Source: Xylocopa sonorina (lineage: Eukaryota > Arthropoda > Insecta > Hymenoptera > Apidae). Taken from it: a stretch of 64,000 bases of DNA. The notes under the pieces were generated by a model. That model worked only from the letters and a program-made list of their open reading frames with translations. It made no database searches and had not been told where the DNA came from. This document shows positions 48,543 through 59,440 of this stretch, one piece after another. The stretch is taken from NCBI RefSeq assembly GCF_050948175.1, contig NC_135204.1, forward strand, positions 10,469,473-10,533,472, written 5' to 3'. The translations under genes and the position numbers were made by a program. Each line of letters begins with the position of its first letter. Position 1 is the first letter of the stretch.

Positions 48543-50152
48543 TCGGGCGCAAGCGAAATTGGCTGTCCGTAGAGGCTGGAACGGAGAACGGGAATAAAAA
48601 TAGCGCGAGCCTGCATCTCGTAGGATAATCCGTTCCTTCGCAGCTAAACGTTCACGAATTTTCCTTCTCCCACCCGTTGGGACGTATTGCGCGACGCCGC
48701 GTCCCTTCGTTGGGCACCGTCAATCGTCATGGTCGGAACTGCGCGGCGGACCCGTGCGCTGGCCGCACGTTTAGCTGGATGGTAACTTGCGTACGCAAAT
48801 AGATCGATAGATCGATGCAACGCGTGCGTAAACATGTGCACACTGGCGTAAGTTTAGCCGCAGCGGGCGAACAGAGATCGCTTTCTGCGCCGAATTCCCC
48901 CGTGAAACTCGACCACAGACATCGGAGGAATTGGAAACTCGTCAATGGCGTTCCAGCCGGGAATGCTACTTTCGTCAAAAGTGAAAGAATACAACCAGCC
49001 GCAGAGGGTGGGGAGCGGGGAAGAATTCCGTAGGCCCGCCAAGGGTTGGAGGCGGCGGACGCGGATCAACTGAAACGCTGCCGCCTATTATGAGAAGCTA
49101 ATAACCGTTCGATGGTATCTTTAGGACTAATCGAAACGCGGATATCAGCGATTCTATACTTCGCACGGAGTCTATTCGAGGATGATTTACTCTCGATTCG
49201 ACGGGGAGACTTCGCTTCTATCGCGTCGATGCGTGGCAGCGCGCTTCGTCGAACCGTAGGTGTTATCAAAGTAACCTTGACGAGGGGGCCAGGAAAAAAA
49301 AAGGCGTATATACGCACAGGCGGGAGGGTACTCGTAAACGTACACTTATTTATCTGCGATAAGATACCCACGGTCTGTCGATAGCACGCGGTCATTCTCG
49401 TCGATGCGTGAAAAATCGCGCGGAATCAACCGGCCGATCGATCGAAGTTGCGTGCAACGACCGCAACTGCGACGAGAACGGGATACACGTACGAGAAAGC
49501 GAGCCTCGTTAAGCTACGAGCGCGTCAGAAAATTGTATCAAACGAATATATTAAAAACGTCGTGGCAGGGGGGGAAGAGTAACGGGAACCGGGCGGACAG
49601 TAAGCGTAATGGTTAAACTTTGGGGTAGGTTAGGTCGGCTTAAAGGTGCAAGAACTTGCCGTTGTAAAAAAAGTAACCCTAACTTATTCAAGAACAAAAG
49701 AAATTAAAGCGCAGCAGGCTTTCCCTTAAAATTGAGCTCTAAAAGTTTATAAATCCTATCGTATGGAAGTTACGGGGAACTTTTCCCCTCCTAGCCTCGC
49801 GGGGGATCGATGTAAAAACGAAAAGGAGAACGGGAAAGTCAACGCGAAAGGGAGGACAGGACGGTTTTGCAACGAGAGGAGGTCGAAGCGCGAGGAAGAC
49901 CACCGAAACGACGCCGGAACGATGTCAGCGGGGCAAGCACGTGAATTAAGCGACGTTGGAAATTAACCCCCTTAAGCCACCCTCTAGATTTACCCCAGGT
50001 GCTCGTCAGTGTCCGACCCTGAAACTGTGGGCGTCGTGTACCCGGCTCGCTCGTTCGTTTTACCGTCGTAAGAGGACTGCCCTCTGGAATCCCATGCGGT
50101 ATTCGAACAGCAAGAATCGTGATTAAACATTAACAGGCTACCTTCTTAGGAT

Positions 50153-50183
50153 TCTCTCTCTCCCTCTCTCTCTCTCTCTCTTT
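50153..50183. repeat. CT-rich microsatellite
   Basis: Slightly interrupted (CT)n. Confidence 0.9.
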
Positions 50184-51488
50184 CCCACTGTGTCTGACTC
50201 TTCGCGTTCTGGAACCGTCATTAGCATCTGGAAGCTGTTCCCAGGAAAACTTTCTTCGCTCTAAACTCGGACGACTCTCGACCACCGTCTCTACGATTTA
50301 TCAATTAGAGGGACGGTTAGAGCGAGGCTAGAGACTCCCCTGTTCAGATAACTATCTTGGTGGTTGGGATCGAAGAAAACCGAACGCGATTACACGCGAA
50401 CGCGAAGCGCGAAGGATGTAATCCGGCAGAGATCGTCCAAAGTTGGCGGAAAGAACAGTGACTCGGCGGATCCGGTTGCAAACAACGGTGTAACCAGCTT
50501 GCAACTCTCTCGCGGCATAAAATTGGCTGAAAGAGACTTTGGCAAACAATGATCGTTGCTTTGGAGAACGTACGGCTGGAACGGGGAAAGAATGAAACCG
50601 ACTATTTGTCGACTAAGTTCGTTGACCATGCTTTACCTCCTATTTGTTTTCTCCCAGCGTTGGCGCGGTCGTTCGGAATGTAAGTCCGAGCTGCGCGACG
50701 TACGACAAGATGCTGAAACGTTCCGCCCCGTTACCTGTTGCCAAAAGTAGCTGGGCCCTACCAACGTTATCTCTCCGCTGAGCCTATCCCTCGGCCAGGA
50801 CCCGCGTACGACCAAAGATCCAAGCATCGAAGGTGAACTTTGGCCTAGATCGCGAAGCGTGGACAAAGCGTGAACGTCGATACGCGAAGGATCGCTTATG
50901 ACCTCGACTTTTAAACAACCATTCGAGAGGCTCGTCGTAAGGATTCGAGGGGGTTGGTTCTTGGTCGGTGGTGTCAGGAGGCACGTGCAGAAGCGGAGGG
51001 CCGAACAGAACAGGACGAGGGAGGCAAGTAGTCGAGGAAGCGAGGGGGAGGCGGAGGCGAGGGGGTAGCGAAGGCGAAAAAGAAGGAGAGAAGGCAAAGC
51101 GGCTCTCGTGAAAATTACCGGGCCGACTATACGGCCCTGAAGAGCGCGTCATTCCCTTTAACCGGGGGATTGAATTTTTCCCCGACGTGGAGCTCCTGGC
51201 ACAGGGTGCGCACGACTCCGCCGGCCTGAACCCACCCCAACTCGCCCACTCGTACCCTCCTCTCTAGCCCCTGACAGAGAAAGAGAAAAAGGGGTGGCAG
51301 AGGGAGAAAGAGAGGGAGGCCCATCCCCTTTTCGCGGACAATAATTCTCCAGTGGTCGCGGAGGGTTGCCCGTGGCAACTCTTCAGCACGTTGGAGACGA
51401 GCTGACGAGACGAGCGCGATGAAATTGTCTCCTGCTCTCGGCCCCAATCCCCCCCCATCCCCATCCCCTTCTGCATCACCGAAAGCCG

Positions 51489-51490
<2 letters not shown>

Positions 51491-51550
<60 letters not shown>
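51491..51550. repeat. (TC)30 microsatellite, longest in window
   Basis: Sixty bases of uninterrupted CT repeat. It accounts for the Ser/Leu and Glu/Arg frames across it. Confidence 0.97.
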
Positions 51551-51552
<2 letters not shown>

Positions 51553-51912
51553 CCTTTCTCTATACCGGTTGTACGTGGTTGTAGGAGGCAAAAAATGCAA
51601 GAGCAAGGAGGGTGGCGCGGGGACAGGCGGGTGAAAAAAATAGAGAGACGGTGAAGGAGGTGGAGGTGGCGGCAGGGAGGGCACGGGGGCGCAAAGTAAC
51701 GTCGGGCGAGGAGGGCTGCCGGGATGGGGGATGGGTTCGTTGGGAATTTCGCGTATCTTCGACGCCGGGGGTGGCCCGCGTTTAATCCTCCGGGCTGTAT
51801 GCGAGAAGAAAGAGTCCTGCGGGGGTTGCGATTAAGAATCGGCCCTACTTTGGCCAATGTTTTTTTAGTGCCGCCTTCAAAGCCAGGAATATCGGGGGAT
51901 ACGGTGATGCGA

Positions 51913-51937
51913 GACGACGACGACGACGACGACGACG
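51913..51937. repeat. (GAC)8 trinucleotide repeat
   Basis: Near-perfect run. Confidence 0.95.
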
Positions 51938-52289
51938 GCGACCTGCCCGCGTCGAGGGGTAGGGAACCGCCGATTCCGCGGGGCTTGTTCCCTCTGATTC
52001 GAGCGAACATTTTTCCCAGATCAGACCGACGGTAAGTAATAACCGCGGCCAGGATTGACAACGATCGATCCATCGATCGAGAGCGATACAGCGAAAGTAA
52101 ACAGATTCGATTCGAGTAATTTTTTTCTTAATCGTCGCGAGAAGCGACTGAGAGAAATAATTAGCGAGAACCAAATAGTAACAGCCTCGAGCGGGTAGTG
52201 GTAACCGCAAGTAGCGACAGTTTCGAGAAGATCGCATCTGACTAGAGACTTTGGACGCGTTCCATCAATGGATACGTCTTGATCGAGTG

Positions 52290-52365
52290 AAAAAAAAAAA
52301 AAAAGGAAAGACTCGAGACGCGAGTGGAACTGCAACGGTGTGCGTTTCGACGAAAAAAAAAAAAA
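52290..52365. repeat. Two poly-A tracts
   Basis: Runs of about 15 A (52290-52304) and 13 A (52353-52365). Confidence 0.9.
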
Positions 52366-53509
52366 TAAACGAAAACGCGAAAAAGAAATCGGCGACTAGA
52401 TGGAACAAAAACGTGGAAAAGGGGCGGATAAAAGGGAGGATCTTGAAAAGGTAGCCGATGTGCTCGCTTTGACGGATCCCCGTGTCGCCTCAACGGCCAA
52501 GCGGATTAGCGGCGGATCGTGCGCGTCTGTCCGTAACGAGGCGCCACGGTAGCCCAGCAAAGAAGCCTGGCCCCGGAGAAAACGGGTGCCGGGATTCGAA
52601 TATCCGGTGTATATATAATTCGATCGGCGCGTGCCTAATCCAATGGAGTATTTTGACACCGCGGTTCACGGCTGAGCACGCGAGTAGAAGACGGATGAAA
52701 GGGAGAGCCCGACCAACACCTCCGTTTACGATGACGCGCCCCGTCGACGCTGGCTCGATTCTCCCTTCGAGCGACGCCCGCGCTCGATCCCGCCGCGAGT
52801 GGTTAATTACACCCACGGTTAATTAATGGCGCGAGAATCGAATTAATTCGGTGGAGAGAAAAAATAGTAAAGTCGGTACAGAGAGATCTGTGGCTCGATC
52901 CGCGAGGAGAAGCTTAACAGGGGAACTCGAAATTGACCCGAGCGCGGATAGAAACCGATTAACCAGCGCTCCTTAATTTACCCGCGAACGATTGCACCGA
53001 AGCGAGTCACCGTTGCGAGCCTCTTCCATATCCATTTTGTGTAAAGAGCTTAACAAGCGGATTACACAGGCGTACTATCGGATCGCGACAAAAGGGAGCC
53101 GCGTCGTCGATTTGATAGGAGACCGCCCGGAGGAGCAGCCAGCCAGCGTTCGAGCTCGCGTGCGTTACAACGCAACACCGTATCCTCGAAACGCTGCGTG
53201 TGCGCGCGTCGCGCGATGCACCGTTTCAGCGTGCACAGAGGTTGCGCTTTGGTCGAGGCTATCCGCGTTAATCACTATGGACGGGGAAAATCTGAACGGA
53301 CACGCTATTCCGTTTCCAACGCTGTGCCGTAAAACGGAACACAGCTCTCTCTCGAGGATGTTCGATCTTGCGCTAAACGTGTTGACGGAAGCTACCCTCG
53401 GATCTCGCCGTACACGATGTCCGCAGCGCCATAAAGACTCGAAATAGCTGTCATTAAGTGTCGAGAATCGACAGGCAACGAACACGGTCCAGCTCCCTTT
53501 CGAAACGCC

Positions 53510-53519
53510 TCACCCTGTA
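53510..53519. mobile_element. Possible transposon-end motif
   Basis: TCACCCTGTA, identical to 59427-59436. CACCCTGTA-type ends recur in insect repetitive elements, from general recollection. No paired end or internal sequence is seen here, so this is weak. Confidence 0.15.
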
Positions 53520-53620
53520 GACGATCTTACATGCCCGCTATGTGCGCCAGGGGTGTCTACATATTTCTGCACACACGCGAGACCAACACGGACGGGTGCG
53601 CTGTGCGAGACTATGTACCG

Positions 53621-53642
53621 TACGTATGTACCTACATACGTA
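53621..53642. repeat. Perfect 10-bp inverted repeat
   Basis: TACGTATGTA, spacer CC, TACATACGTA; flanked by further TATGTAC words. Confidence 0.85.
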
Positions 53643-53659
53643 TATACCTATGTACGTAG

Positions 53660-53801
53660 AGAATGAGAGAGAGTAAGAGAGAGAGAGAGTGAGAGAAAAG
53701 CAACGAACGGGAAGATATGGAAGCAGGAGAGAGGAGCGAGGGGGGGTGAGGGAGAGAAAAGGAGACAGAAGGACGGAAACACTTGGACAAAACGAGAGAA
53801 C

Positions 53802-53833
<32 letters not shown>

Positions 53834-53835
53834 GC
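53660..53835. repeat. GA microsatellite cluster
   Basis: GA-rich tracts at about 53660-53700 and 53802-53834 in purine-rich sequence. Confidence 0.9.
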
Positions 53836-54378
53836 CAGGGTCGAATGATCAGCCATAAACTGAGTCAGCGGGGATAGTATTGTCCTCCGTCTCCCCTGTA
53901 GCAGCCTCTCTCGCTCTCCACGAGGTCTGAACCACCCCATGATTCCACCCCGTCCGCAGACGCGACTCGGGGTGCACGCGGAAAGGGGGAACGACGAAGA
54001 GAAAAGGAAGAAACGACGCCGTGAAACTATCGCGTTCAATCGTTAACAAAACTAGAAGATTCGTAGGCAAGGGTACGTTCGCGACGCGAGGAGGAGGCTC
54101 GAACGAATCTGTACGATCCCGAGATTCCGCGTGGACGTCGGACAGTGACTAGACGGCGGCGGCGACGGTGGTACGCGAACGGAATTTTCGATCGTTCGTA
54201 CGCTTTCATCGAGCCTTCGTGCCCTCGGGCGGAGTTACGAAACCGTACTTTTCCTGGAAGAACGCGTGACCGACGATCAACGTTAATTTGCTTAATTCCA
54301 CTGTGTCAACGACAGGTGTCCATCGCGCGTCTTCCCCGCACGCGATATTAAACCTTCGCCGTTTAAACAGCGCCGCGT

Positions 54379-54490
54379 CCATAATTCATGGATCGCGGTG
54401 GAAAATATCGCGGCGGCTTCAACCCTTTAAGGTCGCCGTAAACGTGGACGGAAAACCACCGACGGGCAGACAGACGCTCATGAATTATGG
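54379..54490. repeat. 112-bp segment bounded by a perfect 12-bp inverted repeat
   Basis: CCATAATTCATG at 54379-54390 and CATGAATTATGG at 54479-54490 are exact reverse complements. The interior has CCCTTTAAGG and is moderately GC-rich. No target-site duplication is visible at the flanks. It could be a tiny MITE-like element or a paired homeodomain-site regulatory element. Confidence 0.4.
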
Positions 54491-57394
54491 TCCACGGCCT
54501 CGCGTACGCGTCCTACCTAAATTTCACGATAATAAGACGGACCCGCGTCGATGGCCACTCGGTGGAGAGCCTCTTACCGTCGCTTAGAGGAAACGCGACG
54601 ATCGGGAAAAGGAAGAAATCCATGCGTCGCGACGATGAAGTCGGGATTAAACGTGCTCGTAGGATCAGAGGATATTACGAAGCCCCGTTGGAAACGATCC
54701 GCGACAGGCGTTAACACCTTCCAAGTTCCCCGGGTGGACGTTCGACGGCGGAGCAAACGTGCGGACGCGGCTTAAATCGATCAGCGTGAGTCAGGAGCGG
54801 CCTAAGAAACACGCCTGGTGCATAGCCCGAGGGACGGCGGAGGCAGTGGCATGCAACAGGCCACTAGCTTCGTAGAAAGAGAAGCCCCGTGGTAGAAAGA
54901 CCGTTCGGATCAAAGCACTTACGACGGTATTTATGCCCGCTCCTTAAACAGTCCTTTCGTCCAGGATAAAAACGGCCCATTCATCAAACGAGCATCGCGG
55001 AAGCCAATTATCGTGCCTCGTTTCTTAATTAAAACTGGTCTCTCGCCGTAAAGTGTAACGATAAGTGAGAAACTTTTCAGCTTGGCCGTCGTCCGGCCGA
55101 GCTTTTTTCTTCACTTTTTTTTCCTTTTTTCGTCTCCACTTGAATGCTACGTCGCGCGCTTTTGATCGCTCCTTTCATCCCCCTGGAACGCGACCGCCCT
55201 CGATAAGTTGGGTCGCGGCCACCGCCGGTAATTCGCGATTCCCTCGAACAATTTAATTGTCAGAGCCAGAAAGACGCGTACGTTCGACGCTCGACGGCTA
55301 CGCTGGCAAACGAAATCCTCGTCGTCGGATTGAATTTGTGCTAGGCCACCAAACAACGGACGGGACAAAAGAGCTGCACAAGTTTATTATAATTGCCCGG
55401 CATAATTTTCCACGGTACTTCGCAAAGACGGACTTAACCCAATAACGTCAGATACATTCCGCGAGGTGGTGCGCTGGCGGAGCGACGTCACGGAGCGCGT
55501 CCTTTCCACCCACATTACACGTAATTGCGAAGACTAACGAAGTTTAGCGGTTCGCGGTTACGATAATGTGAACGTCACAACCACCGATAAGGATCCCCGA
55601 TTGGCGCTACCTCGTGCGCGTCGCGCACGTTCCAGAAGATCGTCCCTCCAAAGGAATAAAAGGCGTCGGACCGCGCAGGCCGGATCGTTTCACTCTTTAA
55701 TTCCTCGTTAACGATCCATTAAATCGTTAACATGAACTTCGACGACGAGCGGCAACTTATTTTCCCTGGCCGCCAACTTTTCCGAACGCCGCCGACAGAC
55801 GGCAGGAAAGTTCCTCCAACTATTTACCATCGAACGGATCCACCCTGCGCGAAGGCTTCGCCGGGTCTATTTTTAAACGAACAACGAATCGAAGTCGAAA
55901 GAATCGAGAGCGCTCGCGAGGACCGAGGGAACTGGCAGGGCCCGCGAAAGACAATCCCCGGAGGTCCGAAAGGGCAGAGGGTCGCCCGATAATTCATCGA
56001 ATCCGTCATAACCGCGCGATTATTTACAGCGAAATTATGCAAACCGCGTGGGCGTGGTGTTCGATCGGAGAACAGTCGTGGAAAAGGGAAAAAAGCGAAA
56101 CGAACGACGAGCTGGAGACCGCGCGCGCGTTCGTCGACGTGTCCGAGCCAGGCTGGAACACAACCGGCTTTGTGAACCCGGTGTGTTTATGCGGTTTTAT
56201 AACTTGTTGGGTTACACCCACTTCTTAGTCAATAGAATTCCCGTTGAACGGGCTCGGGTCTATCCGTGCACACGCACGGATTCGAAGGTGGGGAAGAGGA
56301 AAAGGACAGCCGCGCGCCGCTGTCCAAGGGTGGAAGATGAAACGGAGACGAGGGGTATTATTTCCAATAGAAACGCTCGACTCTCGTCAAGATCGTTCGG
56401 TACCGAACGAGGGTGGACTCTTCGCCGACGACTCGAAACGCCATTCGTAACTATTGTCGCCGAGGCGGAGAATATTTTTGGAGAATATAAATACCATTTA
56501 TTCTCTCCCCCCCGTGGCTGTCCGTCTCTCCCGTTCTATCTTGCGATCTCGCGTTCGACTCTTCTCCGCGCCTTTCTCTCCCGCCAACTCTTTCTCTACG
56601 CCTCTCTCGCGCCTCTTCCCACCTCGCTCATTCATTCGCACGCTCGTCCTCCGTCCCGTTCGCTCCAATGCTGCCCACTTTCAACCCTCCTACCACCCTT
56701 TCCTATTCTTTTTTCTCTTCTTTCGTTTTCACCGTGTTTTCCTTTTTCCCGTCTCTTTCCTCGCTTCCCGACGATCCTCGTTTTGCCTCTCCCCTTCGAT
56801 CGCTGAAACTCTTGCCCGCCCACCCCCGCGGCTCTTCCTCTCAGCCCTTCTCGACGGTAGTTGCGTGCGGAGTCAGGTCGATTCATCCGGTTCGACGCAA
56901 CGCCGTGCACCTCGCCGATAGGAGACGATAACTAAGTCACCCAGATATTTAACGCGGTGATATTGACCCGAACGAACGGCTCTAGCCGCTGTCAAAGCAC
57001 CGGGCTACCACCGAGGGACGAAATATTTTTTCGGGCTCGCTGCCAATTGCTGACGTGACCGTCCACTGTGTCAGCAGTGCACGTCAACGGCTACGTTGCA
57101 CGAACCGGGTGGAAGGGAAAGGAGAGCAGGGAATTTCCGTCGATGACGAGAGAGGTACGCGAGGCTCCCTTCCACACTTTTACGTGACTCGATCCTGTTA
57201 AAAAACACGATCGTCGACGGCTTACACGGACGGCGCCCGATCGATTGAAACTGTTTCGCGAAGCGTTCGACGCGATCGATCGCCTGGATCGATCTCCTCC
57301 CGGCTTCCCCTATGCGAAACTGCTGTTCACCCTTAGAATCGTCGATAATCTAACGGGCGCACCTGGGAACAGCTAACGAGGGCCATGTGCCACG

Positions 57395-57570
57395 GGACAC
57401 GCTAATGACATTAGCAAAACTGTCAGCGGCTGGATAGAGGCGGTAACGGGGCCCGCTCCATTGGCCGGTGTAAATATTTAGCCGCGTAGCTGCCGCGTAA
57501 AATTGAAAATCTTCATAATGCCGGGCCACCGCGGCGCATACTAAGTCTCGTATTAGCATACATCGCTTAA
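57395..57570. promoter_or_regulatory. Candidate conserved non-coding island
   Basis: AT-rich words (CTAATGACATTAGC, GTAAATATTTAGC, AAAATTGAAAATC, CATAATGCC, GTATTAGCATAC) alternate with GC blocks. GCTAATGACATTAGC is an imperfect palindrome of TAAT half sites. Function is inferred only. Confidence 0.3.
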
Positions 57571-59377
57571 ATCTTGATTCGTGTTTACGACGGCCTCGCG
57601 CGAACGAAAAAGACCGTGGCTTCCCAGCTGCCCCCATTACCGCGGGAAACGAAGAAATAGCGCTAGGGGGATTTCGCCTAATCAAATTCCCGCGTACGTT
57701 CGTCGAACGATGCGCCGCTACTCCCCCCAGGGTCCTAACGAGCCTCCGATTCGATGAGCGAATCATTACGATCGAGACGGAGCGATGGTACGCAGCCAGC
57801 GTAGGATCGAAGGTGTCGGATTTTTCGTTCGCGACTCGCGCTCGTCGAGTCCGCGGGTTCTATCGCGAGGCGGCAGTGTCCCCCGATAACACTGGCAATG
57901 AACGTCTTCTCGTAAATCGCGCGGCGGTACAAGCATCGCCGATAAACGTGTCGTTCGAGCAAGTGCACCAATTTGCAAACAGTAATCGCGTACCAGACGC
58001 GAAGGTGAAATAATAAAGTACTTGGGGGGGCTCGTCGATTAACCGACTCGGATCGACGACGCTTATCCATCCGTAGACGCGGGGCGCGTCGATGATTTGA
58101 AAGAAAAAAAAAAAGGAAGAAGCCGCGTATTCAACGGTCGTATTTCTTTCGATAGAATCGATAAAACTGTTTCTGCCTGGACGAGCCGCGATGAGAGCCA
58201 CTGGCAGTCGCCGCTGCACGACAAGTGCATCGGTGCGCGTGTATGCGTGCCAGGTTCGCACGTGCACACGTACCCGTTGACGTTCCGCGTACGTGCACGG
58301 TACGGCTCGTTGCGTGTGAGAGCGTGGCATCGTGTCAATGTGAACGTATTCACCACCGACACTCCTGCTCGTCCTTCCATCTCGTACCGGCTGTTACAAA
58401 ACCGCGGGGCACGCGACTCGAACGCGCTCTTTTGACACGACGGGCACGACGCCACGAAAGTGTGTCAAGTGCGTGCACAGGTGCTCGAGGCTACGCTGTC
58501 TACGTTTGCAGCGATCGCACTCGACGGATAATGGGTCAAGTAGATTGAAACGATGATCAGCGTTTCGTTAGCGATTCCAGCGTAGACTTGGTCGCGGAAG
58601 AATGCGACGGGACGACAACATCGTCCCTCGCTTTAGAAACGTCCTGCACCGTCGTGTACGAAAGTGTTTCTTACAGACGCGCGTATAAACATATTGCACG
58701 GAGATACGAAGGGAGGGGCGAACACAAACGCAGAATGCCCTAAAAAGAAAAGAGACGGAAAAAAACCAAGATTCGTTCTCTCCGTCTATCTCTCTCTCTC
58801 TCGCTCTGTAGACGACCACGAAGCAACGCCTACGCGGCTGCAAAGAGTTACCTTCGGAAGAGAGAATATAATTGCGCGATCGATAAATTCTCCGAACGTG
58901 CATCAACAACTCCATTTTGCACAAATAACGTATATTTCCGCTAATGAAGTGCCTTCGCCGCGTTGGCCTCCCTTGCTCCACCGTAAAATATTAATGTATG
59001 CCACCGTAAAACGTGCCCCTCGTTGCGCGCCCCTCGTAGAGGGTGGAAACGGGCGTGCGCGGCGGCGGGATGAAAAAACGGGCGGCACGTTTTCCGAAAC
59101 GCGGATCGCGCGTGTACTCCGGAAACGGAAGGCTCTCTCGCGGGAACAACGGACACGGGGATGGGCCCTCCGGCACTTTCGGCAACGCGCGTGGATCTCT
59201 CGTCGCGCGCGATCCTCGAGCCCACCACCTTCTTCGATGCCCAATTTCACGAGCATTCGCCTCTGACTATGACAACGACCGAGAGTCTCGCTTGACGCGC
59301 GATAAAAATCGCGCCGATTCTAGTGAACCAGAAAAATATTCGAATGGACCATCGCTCGACAAAGTCCGCGCGGCAGA

Positions 59378-59440
59378 GTAAAGACTGATAGTTTGGAAAA
59401 TATTTCAGGTTCCGCGGTTAGATGACTCACCCTGTATATG
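59378..59440 (-). mobile_element. Possible transposable-element terminal remnant
   Basis: Read on the minus strand this begins TATACAGGGTGAGTCATCTA and runs on through GGAACCTGAAATATTTTCC. The TACAGGGTG start and the AATATTT-containing follow-on resemble the ends of dispersed repeats in insect genomes (recollection, not a database result). No second terminus or coding remnant is seen. Confidence 0.3.

Larger units (their letters stand above)
48500..53500. other. Upstream region, no gene supported
   Basis: Holds the longest CT microsatellite of the window (51491) plus (GAC)n and poly-A runs. The frame on the minus strand at about 50640-50950 is balanced but has no recognised domain. A TATATATAA motif near 52609 has no associated gene. 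Confidence 0.45.
53500..59370. other. Upstream region, no gene supported
   Basis: GA microsatellites at 53.66-53.84 kb, a pyrimidine-rich block at about 56500-56830 and several AT-rich islands (54379-54490, about 54930-55040, 57395-57570). Short frames only; none recognised. Confidence 0.45.

Noticed and set aside
49618..49640. GGTTAGGTCGG-like words (also near 62540) as telomeric TTAGG remnants
   Set aside because: Only isolated words, no tandem TTAGG array.
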